Assembly: GCF_013822795.1 (NCBI RefSeq)
Contig: NZ_PNLB01000003.1
Location: 186,001-250,000 of the forward strand
Length of the DNA: 64,000 nucleotides
Direction: 5' to 3'
DNA from: Phenylobacterium sp.
GTDB taxonomy: Bacteria; Pseudomonadota; Alphaproteobacteria; Caulobacterales; Caulobacteraceae
Positions within the stretch are counted from its first letter, which is position 1; each line of letters starts with the position of its first letter. The notes below the pieces were generated by a model, which did not search any database, was not told the origin of the DNA, and was given only the letters and a program-made list of their open reading frames with translations. A program made the translations under genes and the position numbers. Below are positions 33,356 through 42,781 of this stretch, in pieces.

Positions 33356-34401
33356 GTCGTCGGCGTGAAGGGCGCTGGCACGCGCGCGCCGCCCTGGCGG
33401 GCGAACATCCAGCCCGGGTATTCGGCCGGAAGCTCGCTCACCGCGTCGAGGCGCAGGATCTCCTCAGGCGTCAGTTCGAGATCGACGGCGGCCAGGTTGT
33501 CGTCGAGCTGTTCGACGGTCTTTGCGCCGATGATCACGCTCATCACGTGCGGCTTTGCGAGCAGCCAGGCCAGAGCCACGCGGGCCACGGTGGCGCCGTG
33601 CGCCTGCGCCACCTCGCGCATGACCTCCACGCAAGCCCAAGCCCGGTCGAGATTGACGGGCGGGAAGTCGAAATTGGTGCGCCGGGCGTTTTCCGGATTG
33701 TTCGAACCCGGCCCGAACTTGCCCGACAGCAGGCCGCCGGCCAGCGGCGACCAGACCATCAGGCCCAGCTGCTCGGAGGTCAACATCGGGACCAGGTCGC
33801 GCTCCAGATCGCGGCCGGCGATGGTGTAGTAGGCCTGAAGCGTCTCGAAGCGCGCATAGCCCTTGGCCTCCGACAGGCCGAGCGCCTTGGCGATCTTCCA
33901 GGCCGCCCAGTTGGAGACGCCGACGTAGCGGACCAGACCCTGGCTCACCAGGTCGTCGAGCGCGCGCAGCGTCTCGTCGATCGGGGTGACGGTGTCGTTG
34001 CCGTGGATCTGGTAGAGGTCGATGTGGTCGGTCTGCAGGCGGTCCAGACTGGCCTTGACCGAGTCCATGATGTGCCCGCGCGAGGCGCCGCGGTCGTTGG
34101 GCCCTGGCCCCATCTGGCCGAACACCTTGGTCGCCAGCACGACGTCGCTGCGCTTGACCCCGAGGTTCTTCAGCGACTGGCCGAGCCGCTGCTCAGAAGC
34201 CCCGAACGAATAGACGTCGGCGGTATCGAAGAAGTTCACCCCGGCGGCCAGCGCCTTGCCCATGATGGCGTCGACGTCGGCCTGGGGCAGCGAGCCGATG
34301 GCCTTCCAGATCCCGGCCTCCTCATTGCCGCCGAAGGTCATGGTCCCCAGGCAGATCTCGGATACGTAGAGGCCCGTCCGGCCAAGCTGCTTGAACTTCA
34401 T
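33352..34401 (-). CDS. Aldo/keto reductase
   Basis: 349 residues from ATG 34401 (MKFKQLGRTGLYVSEICLGTMTFGG). It has the family landmarks: Asp-Tyr pair in NFFDTADVYSFGASEQRLGQSL, Lys in VVLATKVFG, LDRLQTDHIDLYQIHG, and the NADP-binding tail MSVIIGAKTVEQLDDNL. NADPH-dependent reductase of aldehydes or ketones; substrate not predictable. Confidence 0.9.
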   Translation of the reverse strand: MKFKQLGRTGLYVSEICLGTMTFGGNEEAGIWKAIGSLPQADVDAIMGKALAAGVNFFDTADVYSFGASEQRLGQSLKNLGVKRSDVVLATKVFGQMGPGPNDRGASRGHIMDSVKASLDRLQTDHIDLYQIHGNDTVTPIDETLRALDDLVSQGLVRYVGVSNWAAWKIAKALGLSEAKGYARFETLQAYYTIAGRDLERDLVPMLTSEQLGLMVWSPLAGGLLSGKFGPGSNNPENARRTNFDFPPVNLDRAWACVEVMREVAQAHGATVARVALAWLLAKPHVMSVIIGAKTVEQLDDNLAAVDLELTPEEILRLDAVSELPAEYPGWMFARQGGARVPAPFTPTT

Positions 34402-34471
34402 GCGATGGCTCCTGGCGTTGTCACCCCAGCCTACATATCGGTTCATGACAGGCGCAAGACGGGCCCCGGCC

Positions 34472-35230
34472 CTATGGGCGCGAGATGATCAGTCGACGTG
34501 AGCCGTCATAGGCGGGCATGTCCCGCCAGCGGCCATAGCGGGCGTCCCAGGCGCCCGAGGCCAGGTCGGCCGAAAGGGCGGCGACGAACCGCGGCTCGAC
34601 CTCGGGCGCGACAAAGCCCCAGGAGGACTGGGCGCGGCGCACGGCCGGGTCCAGCAGCCGCTCGGGCCGCGCATAGAAGGCCTCAGTGATGCCGTCCACG
34701 CAGTCGATGGCGATGGGAACCGTCTCGACGCTCAGTTGGCCGCCCAGGCCCCGCGCGATCGCCTCGATGGGCGGATAGCGCTGTTGTTCGGCGGCCAGGA
34801 GCTCGGGCGCGTAGTCGTTCAGCCACCATTGCGAGAGGACCGATCCGTCGAAGGCCGCAACCACCACCGGCCCGCGCGCCACCCGCCGCAGCTCCGCCAG
34901 CCCCTTCGCCAGGTCGCGCCACTGATGCACCGTGGCCACCGCCATCGCCGCGTCGACGCTGTCGTCATCGAGCGGCAGGCCCTCGGCGAAGCCCTCGATC
35001 GCGAGGCCCGCGCCCGGCCGCCGCTGGGCCCGCATCACCGCCGACGGCTCCACCGCCAGGACGTAGCAATTCTCGGGTTCGTAAGACCCGGTCCCCGCCC
35101 CGACATTGAGCACCGTCCGCACCGGCCCCAGCGCCTGGCGGATGCGCGCGGCCAGCACCGGATCGGGCTGGCGCTGAGCGCCGTAGCCAGCGCCCGTACG
35201 CTCGTAATCGACATCTCCACCGACAGCCAT
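34472..35230 (-). CDS. SAM-dependent class I methyltransferase
   Basis: 252 residues. Motif I VLNVGAGTGSYE, an acidic motif II in YVLAVEPSA, and the AEGLPLDDDSVDAAMAVATVHQW block of methyltransferase domain 11. No substrate clue. It diverges from the LysR gene, with about 120 bases between. Confidence 0.85.
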   Translation of the reverse strand: MAVGGDVDYERTGAGYGAQRQPDPVLAARIRQALGPVRTVLNVGAGTGSYEPENCYVLAVEPSAVMRAQRRPGAGLAIEGFAEGLPLDDDSVDAAMAVATVHQWRDLAKGLAELRRVARGPVVVAAFDGSVLSQWWLNDYAPELLAAEQQRYPPIEAIARGLGGQLSVETVPIAIDCVDGITEAFYARPERLLDPAVRRAQSSWGFVAPEVEPRFVAALSADLASGAWDARYGRWRDMPAYDGSRRLIISRP

Positions 35231-35349
35231 CCGTCACTTTTCCTCATGCTCGCTTCGACAAACGGACATCTATTCCGCGATATGTGCTCGGAAAATCGAG
35301 TTCGGGTGGTGCTATATGTGAGCCAAATTCAATATCTAGGCCCGCCATC

Positions 35350-36231
35350 ATGCGCCCACGCCTGCCGCCGCTCGCCGCTCTACGCGCCTTTGAGGCCGTC
35401 GCCCGCCTGGGATCGGTCGGCCGCGCCGCCGAAGAGCTGGGGCGCACCCACGGTGCGGTCAGCAAGCAGCTGCAGGCGCTGCGCCTAGACGCCGGCGTTC
35501 CCCTGTTCGACAAGGTCGGGACCGGCCTGCAACCCAACGCCGCCGGCAAGCGGCTGGCCGCCGCGGTGGGCCTGGCGTTCGACGATCTGGGCCAGGCCTA
35601 TGCCGAGGCGGTGCGCGAGGCGCGCGCGCCAGAGCTGCGCATCGCCTGCAGCGCCAGCTTTGCCATGGGCTGGCTGGTTCCGCATTTGCCGCGCTTCTCC
35701 GAACACCATCCGCAGGTGCGGCTGCAGCTCTCGATGACCTCCGCCAAGGAGATGCGCGAAGAGCGCGACGCCGATCTGGTGATCCTCTGGGACCGCAGCG
35801 CCTATCCGCCCGAGGACCAGGCCCGCGCCATCCGCCTGGCCGACGCGCAGTTCGGACCGGTCGCGGCCCCAGACTATCCGGTTGAGCGCCTGGACGGCGT
35901 GCTGCGCGCCGGACGCCGCATCGGCCACGATCACACCACCGGGGCCTGGGCGCAGTGGAGCCGGCTGTCGGGCCTGTCCGTCGAGGCCCCGGCCCAGGTC
36001 AACTTTCCGCACACCCATCTCTGCCTGCAGGCCGCGGTCGCGGGCATGGGGGTGGCGGTGGCCGAGCGGCGACTGGCGAGCGCCGATCTCGCCGCTGGCC
36101 GGCTGACCGCGGTGGCGGACTTCGCGAGCTTCCCTGACGGCTTTGCGGCCATACCGCACCGAACCCGGCCGTTGTCGCCGCAGGCGCGGCTGTTCCTAGA
36201 CTGGCTGGCGGCCGAGCTCGCCGGCAGCTAG
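35350..36231 (+). CDS. LysR-family transcriptional regulator
   Basis: 293 residues from ATG 35350. N-terminal winged HTH (LAALRAFEAVARLGSVGRAAEELGRTHGAVSKQLQALRLDAGVPLFDKVG...) and a periplasmic-binding-like effector domain, with a GcvA-like layout. It is divergent from the methyltransferase, its likely target. Confidence 0.88.
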   Translation: MRPRLPPLAALRAFEAVARLGSVGRAAEELGRTHGAVSKQLQALRLDAGVPLFDKVGTGLQPNAAGKRLAAAVGLAFDDLGQAYAEAVREARAPELRIACSASFAMGWLVPHLPRFSEHHPQVRLQLSMTSAKEMREERDADLVILWDRSAYPPEDQARAIRLADAQFGPVAAPDYPVERLDGVLRAGRRIGHDHTTGAWAQWSRLSGLSVEAPAQVNFPHTHLCLQAAVAGMGVAVAERRLASADLAAGRLTAVADFASFPDGFAAIPHRTRPLSPQARLFLDWLAAELAGS

Positions 36232-36281
36232 CGCCTGGCGTTCACCATCCCAAGAACCACAAGGGATGCGGCGACGTTTAA

Positions 36282-36467
36282 ATGGACATGACAATCGAGC
36301 GTGAGGCCCGTCAGCTGCCGGTCCGCCCGCCGCCTCGCGAGATCGGGGCGGTGCTGCTGGGCGACCTGCGCGCCACCGGACGGGCCTATCGCGCGCGGCT
36401 ATGGCGCGAGGACGTGCGCGCGATCGAAACCCGGGACATCCGTCATCTGGTGGACCGAATAGTCTAG
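36282..36467 (+). CDS. Small hypothetical protein
   Basis: 61 residues, basic and soluble, with MDMTIEREARQLPVRPPP then an Arg-rich helix. Its codon pattern agrees with the neighbours but no family or strong ribosome-binding site is seen. Confidence 0.4.
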   Translation: MDMTIEREARQLPVRPPPREIGAVLLGDLRATGRAYRARLWREDVRAIETRDIRHLVDRIV

Positions 36468-36513
36468 CCGACTGGAGCTAGACTACCCCCATGGCCACGC
36501 CTAACCCCGCTGC

Positions 36514-37203
36514 ATGAAGCGGCTTTTCGATTCCCTCGCCGACTGGGCGGACGCCCATCCCAAGCGGGTGCTGGCGATCGCCGTTGCGGTCGGGCTGGCG
36601 ATCACCTTCGTCCTGCAGAACAGGCCGCCGCCGGCGCTGCCGCTGGAGCTGACGCCAGTGGTCGCCGGGGTCTTGGGCGACGCGGGCACACCGCGCGTGG
36701 GGCCAGCCGACGCCGACGTGGTGGTGGTGCTGTTCACCGACTACCGCTGCCCGATCTGCCGGCGGACCGATCCGGCGCTGGAGCGGCTGCTGGCGCGCGA
36801 TCCGAAGGTCCGAGTGCACTTCAAGGACTGGGCGATCCTGGGCGAGCAATCAACCATCGCGGCGCGCGCGGCGCTGGCCGCCGACCGACAGGGCAAGTAC
36901 CTCGCCATGCACCGGGCGCTGATGGCCGACAACGCGCCATTGACCCCGGCCGAGGTTCGCCGGATCGCCGCCCAGGCAGGGCTCGATCCGGACCGGCTGG
37001 CGGCCGATTTAGTTCGACATGACAAAGAGATAGATCGCCAACTTGCGGCGCACGCCAACCAGGCGTTTGCGCTGGGCCTGAAGGGCACGCCGGCCTATCT
37101 GGTCGGCCCCCATCTCATCCAGGGCGGTCTGGACGACGCAGCCCTGGATGCGGCGGTCGCCCGGGCGCGTAAGGCCGGGCCGCCGAAGCCTCAGCCCGAG
37201 TGA
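36514..37203 (+). CDS. DsbA-family thiol oxidoreductase
   Basis: 229 residues with an N-terminal membrane anchor (about 18-34). The thioredoxin-fold active site is CPIC in FTDYRCPICRRTDPALERL, and cis-Pro in KGTPAYLVGPHLIQG. It oxidises or isomerises periplasmic disulfides. Its 3' end overlaps the convergent SnoaL-like gene by 13 bases. Confidence 0.88.
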   Translation: MKRLFDSLADWADAHPKRVLAIAVAVGLAITFVLQNRPPPALPLELTPVVAGVLGDAGTPRVGPADADVVVVLFTDYRCPICRRTDPALERLLARDPKVRVHFKDWAILGEQSTIAARAALAADRQGKYLAMHRALMADNAPLTPAEVRRIAAQAGLDPDRLAADLVRHDKEIDRQLAAHANQAFALGLKGTPAYLVGPHLIQGGLDDAALDAAVARARKAGPPKPQPE

Positions 37204-37622
37204 TCGGAGACGATCCGCCAGCCGTCGGCGGTCTTGTGGAACACCAGGCTGAACAGGCCAGTGGCCTTCTCGCCATTCGGCATGTCGAGATTGAACCTGC
37301 CGATCACGGCGGCGTAGTCGGCGCCCAGCGGATCGAAGTCGACGACCTCGGTCGAGAGCTTGGGCATGGCCTTGGGATCGGCGAAACGCGGGGCGTACAT
37401 GGCCCGGATCGCGTCATAGCCCTGGATGACCTTTCCACCGCTAACATAGTTGATTTGCGGCGCTTTTTCGTAGCTGGCCATGAAGGTGTCGAGCTCGCCG
37501 CGGCTCCAGCCGGCGCTGGCGTCGGCCAGCACCTTGGCGACGTCGGCGCGGTCGTCGGCGAGGGCCGGACCGGCTGCGAGAGCTATCGTCAGGGCGATGG
37601 CGGAAAGTGCGCTGAACTTCAC
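37191..37622 (-). CDS. Secreted SnoaL/NTF2-like protein
   Basis: 143 residues, GTG start, signal peptide (ALTIALAAGPALAD). An NTF2-like cone fold is suggested by KVLADASAGWSRGELDTFMASYEKAPQINYVSGGKVIQGYDAIRAMY and the tail FSLVFHKTADGWRIVSDHSG. This DUF4440/SnoaL group has diverse, mostly unknown roles. It is 10 bases downstream of the cyclophilin gene on the same strand. Confidence 0.8.
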   Translation of the reverse strand: MKFSALSAIALTIALAAGPALADDRADVAKVLADASAGWSRGELDTFMASYEKAPQINYVSGGKVIQGYDAIRAMYAPRFADPKAMPKLSTEVVDFDPLGADYAAVIGRFNLDMPNGEKATGLFSLVFHKTADGWRIVSDHSG

Positions 37623-37632
37623 AATCGGGCTC

Positions 37633-38256
37633 CTATTTGCGCCGTATCGTCAGGATTTCGACGGGACGTTCCAGAATCTGTCCTTTTACGAACACCACCG
37701 GCGGCGGCGCGTCGGACGGCTGGGACTGGATCTTGCGGACCACGTCCATGCCCTGGGTCACCCGGCCGAAGGCGGCGTAGCCCTGGCCGTCGGGATTGCG
37801 GGCGCCGCCGAAGTCGAGGCTGGTGTTATCGCCGACCGTGATGAAGAACTCGGAGGTCGCGGTGCCGGGACCATCCCGCGCCATCGAGATGACGCCGTCG
37901 GTGTGGGTAAGGCCGGTCTTGGCGGTGGTCTCGTGGGCGATCGGCGGCAGCATCTGGCCGCGATGGGCGTCGGTGTCGATGCCGCCCTGGATCACCTGGA
38001 TCGGGGCCTTGGGGTTCGGATCGGTCCCGGCGCGGACGACCCGGTAGAAGGTCGCGCCGTCGAAGCGGCCCTCGTCCACATAGCGCAGGAAGTTGGCGAC
38101 GGTGACGGGCGCCTTGTCCGGATAGAGCTCCAGCTCCACGACGCCGAGGTCGGTGGTCATCACCACCGGAACAGCCGTCGCGGCGAGCGCATGGCCCGCC
38201 ATCGCCAGGGTCAGAGCCGCGCCGAGCATGGCGCGTCGAACGAGTGTCACGGCCAA
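37633..38256 (-). CDS. Periplasmic peptidyl-prolyl cis-trans isomerase, cyclophilin type
   Basis: 207 residues. TTG at 38256 gives a signal sequence; ATG 38229 (MLGAALTLAMAGHALA) is an equally plausible start. Cyclophilin landmarks: TDLGVVELELYPDKAPVTVANFLRYV, FYRVVR, GVISMARDGPGTATSEFFITVGDN and the late YAAFGRVTQGMDVV. It assists folding of exported proteins. Confidence 0.92.
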   Translation of the reverse strand: MAVTLVRRAMLGAALTLAMAGHALAATAVPVVMTTDLGVVELELYPDKAPVTVANFLRYVDEGRFDGATFYRVVRAGTDPNPKAPIQVIQGGIDTDAHRGQMLPPIAHETTAKTGLTHTDGVISMARDGPGTATSEFFITVGDNTSLDFGGARNPDGQGYAAFGRVTQGMDVVRKIQSQPSDAPPPVVFVKGQILERPVEILTIRRK

Positions 38257-38314
38257 GGCGGGCCCTCCCCTAGTCAGGTCGATGGCCGGCGGGTCGCCCC
38301 GCCGGCCGGCAGTT

Positions 38315-40528
38315 TTAGAACGGCACCCGGATGTTCGCCCCGACGGTGCGCGGCACGATGCGGATGCGCGCCTCGGGATCGAACGGGCTGGCCGGCAGCG
38401 CGCGGATCACGCCGCGGCTGTCGAGCGCGTTGTTCGCGTAGACCGAGAACTCGATGCCCTCGTGGGTCAGGCCCGCGCGCAGGTTGACGACGTTGTAGGC
38501 GTCCATCTTGCGGTAGGCGGACTGGGTCTCGCTGAACTCCGTGGCGCGCTCGCCCATGTACTGGTAGCCGGCGTAGACGAAGCCGTCGAGCTCGTCGCTG
38601 ATCGGGAACACGTACTCGGCCGAGCCGCTGAAGGTGAACTCGGGCACGAACGGCGCCTTGTCGCCCTTCTTGGCGTTGAGGTTCGCCACGTCGGTCGACA
38701 GCTTGGAGTCGATGTAGGCGCCGCCGGCGGTCAGGGTCAGGCCCTGGATCGGGTTGGCGGTGAGTTCCAGTTCGACGCCGTCGCTGGTCGCGCCGCCGAC
38801 GTTCTCACGGAAGCCGAAGCCGCAGTCGAGACGGCGCTGGGTCTGCATGTCGTCCCAGACCAGGTGGAAGTAGGCGCCGTTCACGCGGACGCGGCCGTCG
38901 GCGAAGGAGCCCTTGCCGCCAACTTCGTAGTTCCAGACCTTGTCGGCCTCGAAGACGTTCGGGTCAGTGCCGGTGCGGCTGAAGTCGGCCAGCTCGGCGG
39001 CGCAGACGTCCTGCGGCACCGGGGTGTTGATGCCACCGTAGCGGAAGCCGCGCGCAGCCTGGGCGTAGACCATGAAGTCGTCGTTCACGTCATAGGAGAC
39101 GTTGAGCTTCGGGTTGTAGCCGTCCTCCTTGGAGGTGCGGCGCGGCGGGTCGCTGGGGACGGCGCCGTTGAAGAAGCCCGAGGCGTACAGCTTGTACTTC
39201 TGTTCCCAGTTGAAATAGCGCAGGCCGCCGGTGACGCTCCACTTGCCGATCTCGTAGGTCAGTTCGCCGAACAGGGCGTAGGTGCTCACCTCGAGGTCGT
39301 CGTAGCCCCAATAGGGGTTGTCGGTCGGGGCGCCGAAGTCGTTCGAGTCGATGCCCATGGCCGCATCGAAGCCCGGCACCGGGACGGTGTTCAGGTAGAA
39401 GATATCCTTCTTGTCGGCGAACGCGCCGACGACCCAGCTGAACGGACCATCGCCCTGCGAGGCCAGGCGGATCTCCTGGGCGAAGTAGGTCGAGTCCGTG
39501 GTGTCGACCAGCGGGCTGGGCTTCACGCCCGGGAACACCGACAGCAGGCCGTCGAGCGAGCGCTTGTTGACGGTCGTGCGGTCGAAATACGAGGTCGACG
39601 AGACCAGGTTCGCGAAACCGAGGTCGTAGTTCAGGGTCAGGTTGTAGATGTCGAGCTTGTCGTCGAAGCCGTCGCTCGAGGTGTAGTCGCGGGCCAGGCC
39701 AGGCACGCGCTCCAGGTCCTCGGGGCGGCCGCCGTCCTTGTAGTGGTGCTTGAAGTACGACAGGTCGGCCGTGAAGTCGTCGGTGACCTGCAGGCGGGCC
39801 TCAACGCGGCCGCCGCGGGCCAGACCGTCATTGAGGTCCTTCTCGCCGGTGGTGACGTTGTCGATGTAGCCGGGGGTCTTGGTGTAGTAGCCCGAGGCGC
39901 GGATCGCGAGGCGGTCGTTGATCAGCGGAACGTTGACCAGGCCCTTGAGCGAGAAGCCGTCGCCGCCTTCGTTGACGCTCGACACGCCGTACTCGACCTT
40001 GCCGTCGAAGACGTTGAACTGCGGACGATGGGTGATCATCCGCACGGTGCCGGTCATGGAGCCGGCGCCGTAGAGGGTGCCTTGCGGACCGCGCAGCACT
40101 TCGATGCGCTCCAGGTCGAACAGCGCCAGTTCCGGGTTCAGGGCGCCCATCGAGATCGGGATTTCGTCGATGTAGATGCCGACGGTTTCCTGGTTCTGGG
40201 TGTCGTTGTCGTTGCCGCCGCCATTGGTGACGCCGCGGATCGACAGGCGCGTGCGGCCCGGACCGTTCTGGTAGGCGGTCAGGCTGGGGACCGAGCCCAG
40301 CAGCGCGGTGTAGCTCTCGGCGCCCATGTTCTGAAGGGCCTGCTCGCCGACCACGTTGATGCTCATCGGCACGTCGAGCACGCTTTCGGTGCGCTTACGG
40401 GCGGTGACGACCAGCTCGTCGACGACGGCGCTGTCGCGAGCCGACTGCGCGTAGGACGGCGCGGCGGTCAGCGCCGTCGCCGAAATCAGAACCGAAGCGG
40501 CCAGCAGGCGCGTCTTGGTGCTCATCAT
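38315..40528 (-). CDS. TonB-dependent receptor
   Basis: 737 residues from ATG 40528; GGGAGGGG lies upstream and ATG 40525 is an alternative. Signal peptide ending SYAQ, then a TonB-box-like VDELVVTARKR, a plug domain (VPMSINVVGEQALQNMG...SLSIRGV-type block LSIRGVTNGGGN) and a 22-strand barrel ending ...VPF with terminal Phe. No secretin/STN signalling domain is present. The AraC regulator to its right and an HtaA-domain gene beyond suggest iron or heme uptake, by inference. Confidence 0.9.
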   Translation of the reverse strand: MMSTKTRLLAASVLISATALTAAPSYAQSARDSAVVDELVVTARKRTESVLDVPMSINVVGEQALQNMGAESYTALLGSVPSLTAYQNGPGRTRLSIRGVTNGGGNDNDTQNQETVGIYIDEIPISMGALNPELALFDLERIEVLRGPQGTLYGAGSMTGTVRMITHRPQFNVFDGKVEYGVSSVNEGGDGFSLKGLVNVPLINDRLAIRASGYYTKTPGYIDNVTTGEKDLNDGLARGGRVEARLQVTDDFTADLSYFKHHYKDGGRPEDLERVPGLARDYTSSDGFDDKLDIYNLTLNYDLGFANLVSSTSYFDRTTVNKRSLDGLLSVFPGVKPSPLVDTTDSTYFAQEIRLASQGDGPFSWVVGAFADKKDIFYLNTVPVPGFDAAMGIDSNDFGAPTDNPYWGYDDLEVSTYALFGELTYEIGKWSVTGGLRYFNWEQKYKLYASGFFNGAVPSDPPRRTSKEDGYNPKLNVSYDVNDDFMVYAQAARGFRYGGINTPVPQDVCAAELADFSRTGTDPNVFEADKVWNYEVGGKGSFADGRVRVNGAYFHLVWDDMQTQRRLDCGFGFRENVGGATSDGVELELTANPIQGLTLTAGGAYIDSKLSTDVANLNAKKGDKAPFVPEFTFSGSAEYVFPISDELDGFVYAGYQYMGERATEFSETQSAYRKMDAYNVVNLRAGLTHEGIEFSVYANNALDSRGVIRALPASPFDPEARIRIVPRTVGANIRVPF

Positions 40529-40706
40529 AGGAATCCCCTCCCGAATGACAGGCGCGCGACGCCGCTCCAGCCGGCGCGCGCGAATTTTCGAGGCGGGACC
40601 ATAGGCGTGTGACGCTTCTGCGAATGATGCGCCAAGCAGCCATTCTGATGCGCGATGCAATCAGTCGTCGCCGAACGGCAACCGCAGGTGCAGCACCCCC
40701 GCCGCG

Positions 40707-41708
40707 CTACCTTCGGCGGAAGTCCTTGGGCGCGGCGGCGAACCTGCGGCGGAACGCGGCGGTGAAGTTGGTCGGGTGCTCGTAGCCGACCGATTCGGCG
40801 ATCTCGGCGATGGTCATGCCGCCCTCGCGCAGCAGATCCTTGGCCCGTTCCATGCGCCGTCCCTGGCAGAAGTCGAAAACCGTGGTCCCGAACGTCTCCT
40901 TGAAGCCGCCCTGCAGCTTGGTGCGATTGAGGCCGACGCGGCGGGCCAGCGCCTCGATGGTCGGCGGGTCGGCGAACTCGGCCATCAGGATCTCGCGCGC
41001 CTGGTAGAGGCTGTCGCGCTCGCTGCGGCGGACCGGCGAGGCGGCGCGGGGCCCCTGCTCGCCGCTCTCGACCGAGTCGACGAGCAGGCAGAGCATCTCC
41101 ATGACCTTGGCCTCGAGATAGCGCTGGCGCAGCGCGCCCTTGAACGAGGCCCCGACAATGTCGCCGACCGCGCTGTGCATGGCCGGGGTCAGACGCATGC
41201 CCAGGTGATTGAACCCCTGCCCTGTGCGGTCGAGATCACGCAGCAGCTTGGGCAGTTCGTCGGGGGCCAGCCCCATGATCCGGGCCAGATTGCCGGCGTG
41301 GAAGTGGAGAGTCAGCGAAGCCAGCCGCTCGCGGCCGTGGATATGCAGGTCGTAGTCGCGCCCAGCCGGCAGGGTGAGCACCGAGGCGTAGCCCTTCTCG
41401 ACCCGCACCGCATTGGGCCCGTCGTCGTGCACGCCGATGCCGCCGGCCAGCACGAAGCGCAGGGAGACCAGATCCTCCGGCGCGCGGATCGGCAGGGTGT
41501 AATGGTCGTCGTAGCTGCTGTCGGCGACGCAGACGAGCAGGTAGTCGTAGAGCCGCACGACGTCCCAATGGCCGGCGCCGTGCTCGACCGGCAGCCGCGC
41601 CGAGGCCGCCGGCCCATGGCGCGGCGAACGCGGCCCTTCGACCACGTGTCCGTTGAACCCGTCATAGATGTCGCGAACCTCGGCGCGCGACGACAGAAGG
41701 TCGACCAT
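40707..41708 (-). CDS. AraC-family transcriptional regulator
   Basis: 333 residues from ATG 41708 (MVDLLSSRAEVRD). The C-terminal double HTH is clear: FADPPTIEALARRVGLNRTKLQGGFKETFGTTVFDFCQGRRMERAKDLLREGGMTIAEIAESVGYEHPTNFTAAFRRRFAAAPKDFRR. The N-terminal ligand domain resembles that of PchR-like regulators of siderophore receptors. Read towards the TonB receptor gene it presumably controls. Confidence 0.88.
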   Translation of the reverse strand: MVDLLSSRAEVRDIYDGFNGHVVEGPRSPRHGPAASARLPVEHGAGHWDVVRLYDYLLVCVADSSYDDHYTLPIRAPEDLVSLRFVLAGGIGVHDDGPNAVRVEKGYASVLTLPAGRDYDLHIHGRERLASLTLHFHAGNLARIMGLAPDELPKLLRDLDRTGQGFNHLGMRLTPAMHSAVGDIVGASFKGALRQRYLEAKVMEMLCLLVDSVESGEQGPRAASPVRRSERDSLYQAREILMAEFADPPTIEALARRVGLNRTKLQGGFKETFGTTVFDFCQGRRMERAKDLLREGGMTIAEIAESVGYEHPTNFTAAFRRRFAAAPKDFRRR

Positions 41709-41848
41709 ACCCACTCCGCGCCGACCCATCGTCCGGCGGCCGGCAAACTGTCGCACAGCAAAGGAATTGTCACGACGCCGGCAAGCAACCGCTGCGGGTT
41801 TGGCGAGAGATGTTACTTTCCGGGCTCGGTATGGGGAGGGAGTCGACG

Positions 41849-42331
41849 ATGAGCGACCAGAACAAGCCGGCGGCGTCGCTGCAGTGGGGCGTCAAGCAGA
41901 GCTTTCGGAACTATGTCGCCATGACCGGCGGCACCACGGAGGTCGGCGGCGGCGCACAGACCGCCGAGGACGGGGCGTTCGTCTTCGCCGCGGCGGATGG
42001 CGGGCTCAGCCTGGACGCCGACGGCCGGCTGCAGGGGCGCGGCGGCTTTCTTGGCGAGGTGAAATTCCAGGCCCATGGCGGCATGCTGTCGGTGTTCCTG
42101 GCCGACCCGGCGATCGAGGTCGACGACAAGGGCGCGGCGCTGACCGTCGCCGACACCCCCAAGCGCGACTATCGGGTCGAGGTCGCGCGGCTGGACCTGG
42201 CCGCGGCGACGACCGAGGCGTCGGGCGAGCTGGTCATTCCGGTGGGACTGTCGATCGAGGGCAGCCGGCTGCTGGGCGACCACTATGCGCCGCGCACCGA
42301 GCTGGACCCGGTGCGGCTGCGGCTGGGCTAG
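41849..42331 (+). CDS. HtaA-domain protein
   Basis: 160 residues from ATG 41849 with AGGGAG upstream; ATG 41831 is an alternative. The segment LQWGVKQSFRNYVAMTGGTTEVGGGAQ and the long run of short beta strands match the HtaA (heme-transport-associated) domain. No signal peptide or C-terminal anchor is visible, unlike classical actinobacterial HtaA. It diverges from the AraC regulator. Confidence 0.7.
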   Translation: MSDQNKPAASLQWGVKQSFRNYVAMTGGTTEVGGGAQTAEDGAFVFAAADGGLSLDADGRLQGRGGFLGEVKFQAHGGMLSVFLADPAIEVDDKGAALTVADTPKRDYRVEVARLDLAAATTEASGELVIPVGLSIEGSRLLGDHYAPRTELDPVRLRLG

Positions 42332-42343
42332 GGGCGGCCGTCC

Positions 42344-42781
42344 ATGGCCGAGCCAAAGGAGTTCTGGCTACGCGCCTTCGCCATCAAGGTCGAAGCTCAC
42401 GCCGGGCGGCTATTGGTGACCAACGCCGCCTTCGTCGCCGGCAACTGGGCCTTGGACGGGCGCATGGAAATTCTGCTGATGATCCTGGCGGGAGCGACGA
42501 TGCTGCTTGGGTTGCCCGCCCTGCTGCTGTGGATGGCCAGGGACTTCACCCGTACGGGTCCTCGCGTCCCGCTGTTCAGCGGCGCCTGGGAGGCGTCGAA
42601 CAAGGGTTTCGATCGACGCCTGACGATCCTGCTTTACGTCACCTTCGCCGGTCTTTTTGTCTGCATGGTCCTGCAGGCCCCCGAGGCCTCGATACTTCTG
42701 ATGTTCACCACCGCCTGGACAATCGGAATGGGGCTGCATCGGAGCCGGCGGAAGCCTGGCTCCGAGACCGAGGCGAACTAG
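42344..42781 (+). CDS. Small integral membrane protein
   Basis: 145 residues with hydrophobic segments at about 42-62, 85-103 and 106-125. No family recognised. It follows the HtaA-domain gene after 12 bases, so the two may be co-transcribed. Its end overlaps the convergent coaD by 4 bases. Confidence 0.6.
   Translation: MAEPKEFWLRAFAIKVEAHAGRLLVTNAAFVAGNWALDGRMEILLMILAGATMLLGLPALLLWMARDFTRTGPRVPLFSGAWEASNKGFDRRLTILLYVTFAGLFVCMVLQAPEASILLMFTTAWTIGMGLHRSRRKPGSETEAN

Noticed and set aside
38153..40612. 819-residue frame on the plus strand
   Set aside because: It is the antisense shadow of the TonB receptor; GC-rich third positions keep the opposite strand open and no family pattern is visible.
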